A stretch of DNA of 64,000 nucleotides from Abditibacterium sp. (GTDB lineage: Bacteria; Armatimonadota; Abditibacteriia; Abditibacteriales; Abditibacteriaceae), in contig JAUJNG010000001.1 in the NCBI GenBank assembly GCA_030448265.1, forward strand, positions 152,490 through 216,489. The letters are read 5' to 3'. Positions 26,535 through 36,157 of this stretch are shown here, piece by piece (position 1 is the stretch's first letter; every line of letters begins with the position of its first letter). The notes beneath the pieces are model-generated. The model saw only the letters and a program-made list of their open reading frames with translations, had not been told where the DNA came from and searched no databases. The position numbers and the translations under genes were made by a program.

Positions 26535-29500
26535 CGGTTGATTTTCGGCAAATAAAAAGGAGTGCGGTCGAATTCGACCGCACTCCTTTGGGCATACGGC
26601 GACGGATAGAGCTGTGTGGCTGGCACCGCTTGTTCGTATTGCGACGCGCTACTCCACAGCATTTGCAGATTGGCGCCGTAAAAGTTGGTGGCTTTGTATT
26701 CGAGTTTTATCGGATACTTTTTGCCTTTTTCCAACGCGATGTTCACTGTGGCCGAACCGTTTTTGGCCCAGGTGTCGGCAACCATCTTATCGCCTATCCA
26801 CAAGCGCACCGCGCCGTAACTGCCGCTCACCACATGGAAGCGGTAGTTTTCGGAATACTGCGGCTGGATCTCGCCCGTCCAGCGCGCAGAAAATCCGTGC
26901 GGGCCTTTGGGCTTGGTTTCAGTTACTACTCCAGGAAACGGCGCGGCTTTGTCCCAACTGAAGCGGATTTGCGGATCAACGCGCGCGCCCTTCAATTCCT
27001 TCAAATCCTGGTCATCGAAGTACTCGGCTTTGAGGCCGGTGCCAGTGCCTGCGGGCGGTGCGTCGTTGTCTTTGATGTAGATTTTTGCGCCGCCCGCAGC
27101 ATTGTAGTGACCCTGAAAATCAAGGTCGAGCACAACAGTTTTGTCGGGTTCGGGCAAGGAGTCTTCGATGATTTTAATCGGTACCTTGAGTTCAGCCTGG
27201 TTCGCCGCGAAAGTGAAAGTTTCAGGGAAGGGTGCAAAATCGTAATTGGCAACCGCGCTACCGCGCGCCGCCCAGCGCATTTGCATCGGCATTTGCGTTT
27301 CGACTCGCGGCGCCAATCGCACTTCGAGCGGCTTGCTCAAATCGCCGTCGCGCTTGAGAATAAATTCGACGGGACTGCCTTCAATCACATCCACTTTGGA
27401 GGTGGAAAGGGAAACCGTTGGAAGCGTTGCCGTCGGAGGATAAAGCTGCGACGTCGGAACTGTTTCGGCGCGCGAGCCTGGCTGCGTCCACACCAGGGAA
27501 ACTTTGGCTTTGTCGTTCAGGGCGCGGCGCTCCAGACGAATCGGATATTTCTTTCCGGCTTCGAGATACATTCCACCGTTGCGATAGCGCACGCCGCCCA
27601 GCCAGCTCGTATTGGCAACCGTGTCGCCGATCATCAAGCGCATTCCGTCGGCGGACAAAGGAAACGAATGTGCGCCCGTCACGCGCGGCTCGATGAAGCC
27701 GGTCCAACGCACGCTGTAATCTTTGAGTCCCGCGCCGTCCGGCCCGGCGTTTGTCCAGTCGTAGTCAATTGTGGAATCGGTGCGCGTGGTTTTGACGGTT
27801 CGCAGCGCGGTATCACTGAAAATCTCGGCTTTGAGACCGGTGCCGCTGCCGGCGGGCAACGGCACCACAGGGGCGGCGGCGACCGGAACGACTGCGCCTT
27901 CGCCTTTATAGCCGGTGTAGAGCGGCATGGTGATGCCGCCCGGAACGGGCTTCATGATTTTGGTTTGGCCGTCGCGCGTTTCGACAATGGGGTGGAACGG
28001 CTGATTGCGCCCCAGGCTTTCCCGAATTGAAATTGAAATCGAACTGTTTTGCGACACGAACATTTTTTTGTTCGGGTTAATGGCTTTATTGGCATAAATC
28101 AAGGCGCCCAGAACTTCGGTTTTGCCACCGTTGATGGTCGAAACGATGGTGCCGTCGCCTTCGGTCTTGATGCCCAACACCCACAAAGTCCCACCGTCGT
28201 TGAAATTGCCGCGCGATTCCAGGCCCTGCCCGAAATCAAATTTGGCGTCGTCATCAATGAAGTGCCGCGCCTCGTCGGTGTATTCGGTGTTGAACTGGCG
28301 AGCGTAAACGGTGGCGCCCTTCTTCATCTCGACGGCGGCCACCACATCTTCCAGGAACACGTTGGCGCCTTCCCCGATGTCGAAACGCGCACCGGGGATG
28401 GAAGCGATGACCACGTTGCGTTTGGTGCGAATTCGCAGCAGTGTGTTGGGATAAATCCAGTCGAAGCGTTCGATTGTCACCGTCGGCGCCTCGCCATCTT
28501 CGACAATCCACTCGCCGCCATAAGCGCGACGACCACTGTGGTTTGCCGCAAAAGCGTTTTCCATGCCGATAATGCGCCCCACCTTGCCCCGAACGAACAC
28601 TTTGCCCGCAACAACGTACTCCTTACCTTTGGGCGAGGGGGGAAAATAAACCGTCGTTGCGCCCGAATCAATGGCCTGTTGAATAGCCTCGGTATAGTCC
28701 CAAACTTTTTGTTTAAACGGTTTGGAGTTTTTGAGCGCATCGGGCAAAGATGTCGTGTTTTTGCCGTAGGTCACGTCTTGCAATTCGACCTCTTTGGGCG
28801 GCGCGAAATTCAGCACATTGGCCCACGTCGCCGGGTCTTCCCAAGCCACTTCGGGCGTTTCCTTGATCGGCAAATTCAAGGTTCTGGGCGGCGAAGGAAA
28901 CAGCGACTGTACCGGGTGCGAGGTAAATTCGCCGATGTAGGGGCCGGTGATACTACGTCCGGTTCCTCCACTGCCATCAAGGGCGCTTTTGAAACCCGTC
29001 GTTTTGACGTTGCGCGCCAGAAACGCCGCGCCGTTGATGATGGCCGGAGAGTTCTTGGCGTCGCCGCTGCCACTGAGTTGCGAATCGATTAGCGTCACGA
29101 AACCGTTGAGATTCTTGTTGAAAAACGCCGGAACAGTGCCGCTGGTTTTGAGGCCGCGAATCGAAAGCGCCTGGCCGTCGTTAATCCAGGCGCCCACGTT
29201 CTGGTTTTCGAGCGTGATGCCTTCGAGAGTTTGCGCCGCCGTACTGTAGCCGGTGTAGATGCCCGCGTCAAAGCCGCGCACCGTCAAGTTTTTCACGAAG
29301 AGCGGCCCGACATCGCCGGTGTAGCCCATATCCAGACCAATCGGCCCGCTGCCGTCGCCGCTCTCAATCGTAACTTCGCGCAGAACGCCCTGGTTTGAAG
29401 CGTTGAAGCGAACGCCAATCGCGCCCGCGTTGCCCTTGCCCGTATTGAACGAAACGTTGCGAATCGCGTTGCGAAAACGCTGCGGCGGAAAATCGCCCGT

Positions 29501-30022
29501 CCAAATCATCTCTTTGGGCGTTTCGGGATTGATGTAGCCGTCGGTGCGGTCGGCGAGTTTAAAAATCGTGCCGCGCTCGCTTTGGCCTTGCAACACAAGC
29601 CGCGTCTGGCGTCCCGGCCAGCGAATCGTGTCGGAAATGATGTAAGTCCCGTTCGGCACATAAATGATTTTGGGCGAACCGCCATTGTTGGCAAACTCAA
29701 ACGCCGCTTGAATGGCGGCAGTGTCGTCAGTCTTGCCGTCGCCTTTGGCGCCAAACGGCGCGCGGCGCACGTTGACCACGACGTTTTCGCCTTCGGGAAA
29801 CGTAATGTTTTCGGTTTCGCGCGAAAGGTTGCCCCAGCGCAGCGGCTTAGCATCGCGAAAGGTTTCGCCGGCGCGGGTGTCGAGGGAATTGGGCCTCGTT
29901 TGCGCGTGAGCAACGGTTCTTACTTGGGACACAATGGTATTATTTTGCGGATTGGCCTCCGCGCAACCGCACAGCAAAGGTGTTCCGCAGAGCAGGGCAG
30001 TTGAAAGGAAGAAGTTTTTCAT
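26531..30022 (-). CDS. secreted pectate-lyase-fold protein with PA14 and Calx-beta domains
   Basis: A 1163-aa protein. I chose ATG 30022, which gives a signal MKNFFLSTALLCGTPLLCGC with a lipobox-like LLCGC; an in-frame ATG at 30067 adds 15 polar residues. Residues 60-310 begin a right-handed beta-helix of the pectate lyase 3 type (APFGAKGDGKTDDTAAIQAA, then YVPNGTYIISDTI). A second helix part covers about 430-680. Two PA14 domains follow (about 745-890 and 1010-1150, both starting GTGLKAE), each with the MIGD/WIGD strand. A Calx-beta-like module lies between them (VSLSTSKVDVIEGSPVEF). The beta-helix likely binds or cleaves polysaccharide; PA14 would bind sugar. It overlaps the downstream glycosidase by four bases. 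Confidence 0.82.
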   Translation of the reverse strand: MKNFFLSTALLCGTPLLCGCAEANPQNNTIVSQVRTVAHAQTRPNSLDTRAGETFRDAKPLRWGNLSRETENITFPEGENVVVNVRRAPFGAKGDGKTDDTAAIQAAFEFANNGGSPKIIYVPNGTYIISDTIRWPGRQTRLVLQGQSERGTIFKLADRTDGYINPETPKEMIWTGDFPPQRFRNAIRNVSFNTGKGNAGAIGVRFNASNQGVLREVTIESGDGSGPIGLDMGYTGDVGPLFVKNLTVRGFDAGIYTGYSTAAQTLEGITLENQNVGAWINDGQALSIRGLKTSGTVPAFFNKNLNGFVTLIDSQLSGSGDAKNSPAIINGAAFLARNVKTTGFKSALDGSGGTGRSITGPYIGEFTSHPVQSLFPSPPRTLNLPIKETPEVAWEDPATWANVLNFAPPKEVELQDVTYGKNTTSLPDALKNSKPFKQKVWDYTEAIQQAIDSGATTVYFPPSPKGKEYVVAGKVFVRGKVGRIIGMENAFAANHSGRRAYGGEWIVEDGEAPTVTIERFDWIYPNTLLRIRTKRNVVIASIPGARFDIGEGANVFLEDVVAAVEMKKGATVYARQFNTEYTDEARHFIDDDAKFDFGQGLESRGNFNDGGTLWVLGIKTEGDGTIVSTINGGKTEVLGALIYANKAINPNKKMFVSQNSSISISIRESLGRNQPFHPIVETRDGQTKIMKPVPGGITMPLYTGYKGEGAVVPVAAAPVVPLPAGSGTGLKAEIFSDTALRTVKTTRTDSTIDYDWTNAGPDGAGLKDYSVRWTGFIEPRVTGAHSFPLSADGMRLMIGDTVANTSWLGGVRYRNGGMYLEAGKKYPIRLERRALNDKAKVSLVWTQPGSRAETVPTSQLYPPTATLPTVSLSTSKVDVIEGSPVEFILKRDGDLSKPLEVRLAPRVETQMPMQMRWAARGSAVANYDFAPFPETFTFAANQAELKVPIKIIEDSLPEPDKTVVLDLDFQGHYNAAGGAKIYIKDNDAPPAGTGTGLKAEYFDDQDLKELKGARVDPQIRFSWDKAAPFPGVVTETKPKGPHGFSARWTGEIQPQYSENYRFHVVSGSYGAVRLWIGDKMVADTWAKNGSATVNIALEKGKKYPIKLEYKATNFYGANLQMLWSSASQYEQAVPATQLYPSPYAQRSAVEFDRTPFYLPKINR

Positions 30023-30229
30023 GAAAAAGGAAGTGCGATCACGAAAGTGGAAAGTCTCTGGGTGCATTGAATCGTTTGATCGTTAAAACAGGTATCATGT
30101 CGTGATTTCCAGGTCGCGTTGCTTGACCAGAGTGGCCGACTGCACACCGCCACGCGGTTATTATTTCTTGACACGCCAGCACAGACCTGACTTTCCAAAT
30201 AGCCTCTGAGAGGTCGCAGCGGTGCGGTC

Positions 30230-31027
30230 TTAGTCGTCCTGCATGGTGAAATACTTCAGGCCACTGTTGTTGACGTTGCCGGTGATGATGAAGTCGAGGC
30301 GGTGCGTTTTCGCGTGGCCGTCGGCGTAAACGACGTTGGTCGTGTCGAGGTGGCGCGCCTCGACACCACAGCCAAACACGCCGCTGCCGCTGCCGCCCGA
30401 AGTTCCGGCCTCGGTCGTCATAGTGCGCGGCGGCGATGTTGGGGCGATGACCGCGCGAGCCACTCGAGAGTTGATGCGGCCCCGCTCACGAGGCTGGCCC
30501 GATCCGCCCTGAATCGCACGTTCCAGCAGCCAGAACGTCGTGGAGGGCGCCTCAATTTGCGCCAGGAGGGGCGGGTTGCTATCGTCGTTGCACATCGTCG
30601 TCCCGCCGGCGCTGCTGGCCGCGCAGCCGTAGCTGCCCCAAGCATCGGTGGCAGGCGGGCGCGGAAAACGATAGTTGTGCGAAGCTGCGTCTCCGCGGGC
30701 GCTGGGGCAGGTGAAAAGCTGCTCGCTCTTGACGTAGGGGTAAATCATGTCGGGCCAGCTCTGACCAGGATTATTGCCGCCGCCGACGCGATAGGGCACA
30801 ACGCGCTCGTCGTAATCCTGCGCGTATTGCAGCGTGCCCAGCCCAAGTTGCTTCAGGTTGCTCAGGCAGGACGTGCGGCGCGCGTTTTCACGCGCGCGTC
30901 CAAAAACGGGAAAGAGAATCGCAGCCAGGATAGCTATAATAGCTATGACGACGAGCAGTTCGATCAACGTGAAGCCTTTGCGAAACACCTGAAGATGGTC
31001 TGACCGATGGGAAATGAAATTTTTCAT
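30230..31027 (-). CDS. DUF1559 prepilin-like protein, copy 1
   Basis: A 265-aa type II secretion-like pseudopilin. The class III signal [20 protein letters not shown] (about 15-34) carries the G-F-T-L-I-E cleavage motif, followed by [20 protein letters not shown], the standard DUF1559 start. The globular part has Cys residues and ends with the family H[12 protein letters not shown] motif (about 230). Such proteins are abundant in Planctomycetes and Armatimonadota; their role is not firmly known. The gene lies between GH42 and the lyase gene, and a LacI-type operator with a -10 box stands at its promoter. Confidence 0.9.
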   Translation of the reverse strand: MKNFISHRSDHLQVFRKGFTLIELLVVIAIIAILAAILFPVFGRARENARRTSCLSNLKQLGLGTLQYAQDYDERVVPYRVGGGNNPGQSWPDMIYPYVKSEQLFTCPSARGDAASHNYRFPRPPATDAWGSYGCAASSAGGTTMCNDDSNPPLLAQIEAPSTTFWLLERAIQGGSGQPRERGRINSRVARAVIAPTSPPRTMTTEAGTSGGSGSGVFGCGVEARHLDTTNVVYADGHAKTHRLDFIITGNVNNSGLKYFTMQDD

Positions 31028-31062
31028 AATATTTTTCAGATTTGGGCTGTTTTAGCCCTCAA

Positions 31063-31078
31063 AGTAATTCTGGTTACT
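31063..31078 (-). promoter_or_regulatory. LacI-type operator and promoter before DUF1559 copy 1
   Basis: AGTAATTCTGGTTACT has perfect AGTAA/TTACT arms around six bases. It matches the site before the LacI gene (34214-34229) at 15 of 16 positions. On the minus strand a TAGAAT -10 box (31082-31087) lies four bases upstream and overlaps the GH42 stop codon, so the operator covers the likely transcription start. Confidence 0.8.
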
Positions 31079-31084
31079 ACTATT

Positions 31085-33097
31085 CTACCCACTTCCGACG
31101 CTTTTCAAACATCCTTTTCCATCTTTCAAGGAAAAACTGCCGTTAGGGAGGTGCTGAGAGGTGCCGTTGTGAGGCGTCTGTCCAAAGTTCAGCGCCAGAG
31201 TAAAATCGCCAGGGGCGACGGAAACTTCACCCAGTTGTCGGCGCTGGTCGCTGTAGTTGAAGATCCACATCCCCTGGCCCGTCCAATGCGGCGTCAAACC
31301 CACGTCCTCGAATGGGTTCTCAAACCATTCCACACCCGCAATCTGCGCGGCGCCGCGCAGCAAAAAGGCGCTAAGTTCAATTCCGCACCCTGCCGCGTAA
31401 AAAACATTTCCCATTCCAACGGAATGTTGGAGGGCGGCGGGCCATCCATCCAAAGGGTCACCCACGAAACGCCCCAGCACTTCGGCGCCATTGGGCGTAA
31501 CCCAATCGCAAAAAGGCGCGCTCTTGAAACTGGCTCCATCCGCCATCTCAACCGAGACTTCACCTTCCGACGATAAATTCTTGCTCGAATGCGCGTCGAG
31601 GGAAAACCCCAGCAATTCGGCCAGCGGTTCGCCCAAATGCGTGTAAAGCACGCCCGCTTCATCTTGATGCGCCGTTTTCGCGCTCGCCAGCAAAACCCCG
31701 CCTTTTTCGACCCAACTCCTCAAAATTCCAGCGTTTTCGCGGCTCAAAAGGCGCAACGACGGCATCACCAACAGGCGGCGTCCCTCCAATTTTTCGGAGA
31801 GATCTTCGGGCCTCAGCACATCGCAGCCCACGCCGTGCCGCCGCAACGGGACGTAGGCTCGAATCGTGGCTTCGAGATAAGAAAAGGGAAATTTGCGCCA
31901 AGGGTCGCCGCTTTTCTCGACGCGAACGCAATCGGGTGAAAAAACAAAGGCAGTTTTGTGCGGCGCGAAGGTCTCCGGCAGCGCTTCGCGCCATTCGGGA
32001 CGCTCAGCGATCCGGCGCATCAATGCGGCGCGTTCAGGCGCGACTTGCCCAGCGCAGTCGGCGAACGCCATTCCCTGCTCGGCTCCGGCGCGGTGCCCGC
32101 GAAAATGCCAAAACAGAACGCCCGCCGCACCGCGCGCGCGCATTTCGGCCCAAAACGCGCCGGTGTGTTCGTTCAGACTGCTGCCGGTTTCAAAAATCCA
32201 GAAGGGTTTGCCCTTCATCGAGCGAAACCAGTCGTGCGCCAACGCTGCGAACGCTTCGGGATGGGGTCGCCCCGCCGCACCAAAATAAGCGTCCCAGCCG
32301 GTCACATCGAGAGGCTCGGCGAGATGAGCATGGTCAATACCGCGGTCGAAAATCGCCGTCGCGTTGGTGGAAATCCACTGGTGGGGCGCCGCGACCTCGC
32401 GGAGTTCCTCGGCTTGAAGTCGCAAAAATTCGCGCAGAGAATGGGAAAAATAGCGCGAGTAATCCAGAACGTGGCCCGAAGTCGCGCGCGGATTTTCCGG
32501 CAGCCCAATTTCGCCCCAATCGGAAATCGCGTCGCTCCAAAACGCCGTGCCCCAGGCGCGATTGAGATTCTCGACCGTGCCGTATTTGGCTTTGAGCCAC
32601 TGGCGAAACCCAAACGTCGCGGCGCTCGAATGAGCTTCGGCGGGCGCCATTTCCGGCCCCATGAGTTCATTATCAATGTGCCAGCCCAGAACGGCGGGGT
32701 TTTGCGCCCATCGCTCGCCCATCGCACGGGCGATCTGTGCTGCGAAATGGCGGTAAATCGGGGAGTCCACGTCCACGTCGCGGCGCCCGCCAGGTTTGCG
32801 CTGGTCTCCGGCGCGTGTGGTCAGGAAAATTTCGGGATATTGCGTTGACAGCCAGCGTGGAGGCGTCGCCGTCGGCGTGCAAATCACAAACTGAAAGCCC
32901 TTTTGCGCCGCCAGATCCAGGAATCGGTCGGCCCAGTCCCAGGCATAGACGCCCTCGCGCGGTTCGAGAGACGACCAGGCGAATTCCCACAACCGCAAAA
33001 CGCTCAAACCGAGCGAACGCATCGAATCGAGGTCGGCTTCCCACTCGTTTTCGGGCACAAGTTCGGGATAATACGAACAGCCAAACGTAAATTCCAT
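31085..33097 (-). CDS. GH42 beta-galactosidase
   Basis: A 670-aa intracellular GH42 enzyme. The (beta/alpha)8 barrel starts with FTFGCSYYPELVPENEWEAD, and LGLSVLRLWEFAWSSLEP follows. The acid/base Glu is in GWHIDNELMGP (about 145) and the nucleophile Glu in FWIFETGSS (about 300). The trimerisation (beta-galactosidase A4-like) and C-terminal beta-sandwich domains follow. ATG 33097 starts five bases after the LacI stop; an in-frame TTG at 33106 would overlap that stop. No signal peptide is seen. Lying directly behind its regulator, it should be co-transcribed with it and cleave beta-galactosides inside the cell. Confidence 0.9.
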   Translation of the reverse strand: MEFTFGCSYYPELVPENEWEADLDSMRSLGLSVLRLWEFAWSSLEPREGVYAWDWADRFLDLAAQKGFQFVICTPTATPPRWLSTQYPEIFLTTRAGDQRKPGGRRDVDVDSPIYRHFAAQIARAMGERWAQNPAVLGWHIDNELMGPEMAPAEAHSSAATFGFRQWLKAKYGTVENLNRAWGTAFWSDAISDWGEIGLPENPRATSGHVLDYSRYFSHSLREFLRLQAEELREVAAPHQWISTNATAIFDRGIDHAHLAEPLDVTGWDAYFGAAGRPHPEAFAALAHDWFRSMKGKPFWIFETGSSLNEHTGAFWAEMRARGAAGVLFWHFRGHRAGAEQGMAFADCAGQVAPERAALMRRIAERPEWREALPETFAPHKTAFVFSPDCVRVEKSGDPWRKFPFSYLEATIRAYVPLRRHGVGCDVLRPEDLSEKLEGRRLLVMPSLRLLSRENAGILRSWVEKGGVLLASAKTAHQDEAGVLYTHLGEPLAELLGFSLDAHSSKNLSSEGEVSVEMADGASFKSAPFCDWVTPNGAEVLGRFVGDPLDGWPAALQHSVGMGNVFYAAGCGIELSAFLLRGAAQIAGVEWFENPFEDVGLTPHWTGQGMWIFNYSDQRRQLGEVSVAPGDFTLALNFGQTPHNGTSQHLPNGSFSLKDGKGCLKSVGSG

Positions 33098-33102
33098 GAT
33101 TT

Positions 33103-34212
33103 TCAAGCGGGCGTCAGAGCTACCGACCGCAAACGCAACGCGGCGGCCTGGCGGCGGGCGCGTTCGGGTTGCGGCGCGCGGGCCGTCGAATCACGGACAA
33201 TGAGGCGCGTCGGCAAGGTTTCCAGGATGGCGGGCGCGTCCAGAGGCGCGACGCCGCTTTCGATGCGCTCAATCAGATGGCGCATCGTGACGCGTCCGAT
33301 TTCGTTGAACGGTTGGGCAACGGCGGTGAGCGCGGGATGAAAAAACTCGGCGGAATCCACGTTGCCAAGCGAAGCCACCGAAAGGTCGCGCGGCACCCGA
33401 AATCGCGCGTTGAGGGCCGCACCAACGGCGCGCATCGCCACTTGGTCCGAAACCGCCACCAGAGCCGTTGGGCGGTCGGTGCGCTCCAAAAGAGCACGCA
33501 CTTCACGGTCGGTAAAGCCAGGTTCTTCGGTTCGCTTCCAGTGCCCGCGCGACAAAAAACCGGACAGAATTTCCAGACTGTGCTTTTCCATCGCCCGCAA
33601 AAAGGCATTTTCGCGAGCCTGGGCGCCAAACAGCAAATCCTCGCTGCCGCCCAGAAGCGCGATACGCTGGTGCCCCAACCCCTTCAAATGGGCTACCAAC
33701 TGCTCCATTCCCATGTCGTAGTCAGTCAAAACGTGTATGCCCGCTTGCGGCGCGTTGTCGTCGGCGACCGCCAGGTGGACATCGTGTCGAGCCAATTCCG
33801 CGCGAAACTTTTCCAGCGCTGCGCGATGCAAATACAGCCCAATCGCCCCGGCCAGGCGCAGTTCCAAACAGCGGTCAAGCACCTCATCGTCCACCTCATC
33901 GCAGTTGGCCAGATGCATAATTTTCACGGTGTAGCGCCACTTTTCGGCCTCGTCCACGGCGCCCGCGAGCATTCGCGCCACGCTTTCGTTGGAATTGGTG
34001 GCTGTCAGAAACCCAATCATCCGGCTTTTGCCGGCGATGGTGGCCCGCCGCAATTCGTCGCGCCGGTAACCCAGTTCCGCCGCCGCCGCCAAAATCCGCG
34101 CCTTGGTCGCCTCAGAAATCGAGCCGCCCGTGCGCTGCTTGTCGCTCAAAACAAAGGAAACGGCGGTGTGCGACACTCCCGCACGCGCCGCAATATCTCG
34201 CATAGTCGCCAT
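33103..34212 (-). CDS. LacI-family transcriptional regulator
   Basis: A 369-aa sugar-responsive repressor. The N-terminal HTH reads ATMRDIAARAGVSHTAVSFV (about 2-21), followed by a hinge helix with ARILAAAAELGYRRDE. The periplasmic-binding-like effector domain begins at IGFLTATNSNE. The C-terminus has RVTMRHLIERIESG and LPTRLIVRDSTARA, typical of the family. Its promoter carries the palindrome AGTAAATCTGGTTACT right behind a TAAAAT -10 box, so it probably represses itself. The leader would be about ten bases, leaving no room for a Shine-Dalgarno. GH42 follows five bases downstream. Confidence 0.92.
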   Translation of the reverse strand: MATMRDIAARAGVSHTAVSFVLSDKQRTGGSISEATKARILAAAAELGYRRDELRRATIAGKSRMIGFLTATNSNESVARMLAGAVDEAEKWRYTVKIMHLANCDEVDDEVLDRCLELRLAGAIGLYLHRAALEKFRAELARHDVHLAVADDNAPQAGIHVLTDYDMGMEQLVAHLKGLGHQRIALLGGSEDLLFGAQARENAFLRAMEKHSLEILSGFLSRGHWKRTEEPGFTDREVRALLERTDRPTALVAVSDQVAMRAVGAALNARFRVPRDLSVASLGNVDSAEFFHPALTAVAQPFNEIGRVTMRHLIERIESGVAPLDAPAILETLPTRLIVRDSTARAPQPERARRQAAALRLRSVALTPA

Positions 34213-34213
34213 A

Positions 34214-34229
34214 AGTAAATCTGGTTACT
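34214..34229 (-). promoter_or_regulatory. LacI autoregulatory operator with abutting -10 box
   Basis: A palindrome with AGTAA/TTACT arms begins one base before the LacI start codon. On the minus strand the TAAAAT -10 hexamer (34230-34235) directly touches it. The transcript should start inside the operator, giving an almost leaderless mRNA. Confidence 0.8.
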
Positions 34230-34315
34230 ATTTTACCCGAAAGCGGGAGTTTTCAAACATGAGGAACGTTGGAGGGAAGAGGAGACCTGACGGAAACTTT
34301 CCGGTTGTCATTTTC

Positions 34316-35014
34316 TCAACGGGCTTCGATTTCCACCCTCACCGTTTGCCCCGCGCCGACTTCGACCCGCGAAAAATTCATTCCCGCGAGTGGGCCGAGC
34401 GGTTTTTTCGCTTCCTGCGAAGTTTCGAGCAGGATTTTTACTGTCGCATCGAAAGGCGTGGGATTGTGAATTTGCAGCGATTTTTCGCCATTTTCTCTGT
34501 GCCAGGAGGCTTCCACATGGTCGAAAACACATAAATAGCCGGTGTCGCTTTGCGCGTAAATGCCTGGCACTTCGGCCCAGGTCAGTAGCATTGCCACTTC
34601 GCTCCACGTCGAGCCGCCGAAAATTTCGCCAACTCCAATATCGCCGTCGGGGTTGCCGCGCACTTCCCAATCGCTGGTGTTGACGCGCTCGTTAATCCAG
34701 CCAGGCGGCATCACGGGCCATTTTTGTCCAGGGCGAATGTCGCAAATGGGCCGGTCAGAGCGGCTCATGTATTGCGGAATCGCGTGGGCGATGTCGCGCA
34801 AAAGTTCGAGATAGCGCACCTCGCCCGTCGCGCGAAATAATTTCAAAAGCGAATCGCCCGAAAGGGAGCAGATTCCAGGCGCGGAGTGCTTGTTCTGGAT
34901 GTTGGCAAACACGGTTCCGCGCGTCAGCATATCGAGCTTGCCAAACGTCGAAGCGGGCGGAAAATCGAAGTCGTATTTGGTGCTGTTTGCTAAAGGTATG
35001 CTTCGGGGTGCAGC
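34316..35014 (-). pseudogene. C-terminal fragment of a large helical glycosidase-like protein
   Basis: An open frame of 232 codons with no proper N-terminus; the frame opens after a TGA at 35015. It reads KYDFDFPPASTFGKLDMLTR, then NIQNKHSAPGICSLSGDSLL, GWINERVNTSDWEVRGNPDG and a beta-sandwich tail. The helical segment LLKLFRATGEVRYLELLRDI looks like an (alpha/alpha)6-barrel hairpin, and such enzymes are several times longer. I infer that the 5' two thirds were deleted at the junction with the Nudix gene. An internal ATG at 34930 could start a residual ORF, but expression is doubtful. Confidence 0.6.
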
Positions 35015-35035
35015 TCACGGCTGTGACAACTGGGC

Positions 35036-35617
35036 TCATCTTTTCTCCCGTTGATAGTTTTCTTCACTGCTTAGGCGTTTTTGTAGCGCTTCGCTTAGAA
35101 AGGTGCGGTTAATCTCGTCCACACCCAGTTGCTCGACAGTCTCGATAGGGACGAACTCGCAATGCGGATTTTGGGACTCCAGCAAGCTTGCATCAAACTC
35201 CTGCGCTTCGACCGCAAAGAGCGGGTCGATGAAGTCGGGGGCTGGTCGTCCCCAGGCGGGGCGTTGCCCATCCAGATGCCGAGCATGAATAAATCCGATG
35301 ACGGATAGAGGTGAAACCCGCCACCCCGTCTCCTCACCGACCTCGCGAAGCAGCGTCTCTTCCACCGTTTCTCCCGGCCCGCAGCGACCACCCACGCTCA
35401 AGATTGGCACCGAGGAGTGGACGAGAAGGACATGGTTGTCGCGTAAAACCAGAGCGCGCACCGACCCCACGAAGGCTCGCGGCGGAAGATCGTCACTCAG
35501 GCAGAAACGAAACTCCAGCGGTACGCCCTCCCACTCCTCGCGCAAGCCGCCAAATGACGGGTGCCGCGAAAGAAACGCTTGCAATTCCTCGTTTGAAGTC
35601 TGGCTTGATGATGTCAT
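35036..35617 (-). CDS. Nudix hydrolase
   Basis: A 193-aa protein. The Nudix box is complete: G-x5-E-x7-REVGEETGW within GPGETVEETLLREVGEETGW (about 82-101). The upstream strands FVGSVRALVLRDNHVLLVHS lead into it, and GFIHARHLDGQR follows. Family members hydrolyse nucleoside diphosphates linked to a further moiety; the substrate cannot be told. ATG 35617 is preferred; an in-frame ATG 18 bases upstream is possible and neither has a clear ribosome site. It ends 22 bases before a truncated glycosidase fragment. Confidence 0.88.
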   Translation of the reverse strand: MTSSSQTSNEELQAFLSRHPSFGGLREEWEGVPLEFRFCLSDDLPPRAFVGSVRALVLRDNHVLLVHSSVPILSVGGRCGPGETVEETLLREVGEETGWRVSPLSVIGFIHARHLDGQRPAWGRPAPDFIDPLFAVEAQEFDASLLESQNPHCEFVPIETVEQLGVDEINRTFLSEALQKRLSSEENYQREKR

Positions 35618-35650
35618 GAGATTAGGGACAGCCAACCGTATTTAGTGTGT

Positions 35651-35880
35651 GGTGGATATGAGCCGCTGCAAAAGCAGTGGAAAACGCGTTGTGCTGTGCC
35701 CGCGAACTGTGTTTGCTTTTGTTGGTGTTTTTGACCGTGCGGGTTGAGGCAAAAGGCTCGAGAAGATCGTTTTTGCGTATCGCGGGCACTGTGGCTCCCA
35801 ACTCTAAAAGAAGCGCTTTTCTGGGGCCGAAAGATACATTCGCGGGCTCTCTGCGCAAAGTGCTACGATTCGTGTGGTGC
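35651..35880 (+). repeat. R3 intergenic repeat, partial copy
   Basis: It shares GATATGAGC-GCTGCA, TTG-TGGTGTTT, CTCGA-AAG, GGG-CCGAAAGA and CGCGGGC-CTCT with 43941-44150 in the same order. The match is imperfect, which suggests an old copy. Confidence 0.65.
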
Positions 35881-35966
35881 GCTCTGAACGCTTCAGCCCG
35901 AAAGCGTGAGAAAAGTAGCGGACGCCAAATTCAGCCGCTGGCTTTTTCAGCTCTTTTCTAAAAATA

Positions 35967-36116
35967 CAGAGGTTGCAGAGGTCCTACCGCACTTCCCGCG
36001 CGAGAGAAACACTTCCGGTGTTACTTTTGGGGAGAAGCAGAAGTTCAGAAATCTGTTTTTGCTTTCGGAAACGTTTTTCCATGTAAGAAGGGGCGGGGAG
36101 ACCTCTGTAACCTCTG
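35967..36116. repeat. 150-bp element with 17-bp inverted ends
   Basis: The left end CAGAGGTTGCAGAGGTC (35967-35983) and right end GACCTCTGTAACCTCTG (36100-36116) are inverted copies with one mismatch. Each end contains two CAGAGGT-like units. The layout equals that of the 36502 element but with a different end sequence. Confidence 0.75.
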
Positions 36117-36157
36117 TCATGTTGGCGTCCAAGAGCTGAAATTAGCGCGACGGGTTT

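Noticed and set aside
26588-29092. Long plus-strand open frames (480 and 347 aa) opposite the lyase gene
   Set aside because: They are antisense shadows caused by the GC-biased codon use of the lyase gene and show no domain or start signal.
35677-35961. 94-aa frame in the R3 repeat
   Set aside because: It is not preserved in the other repeat copies and has no start signal.
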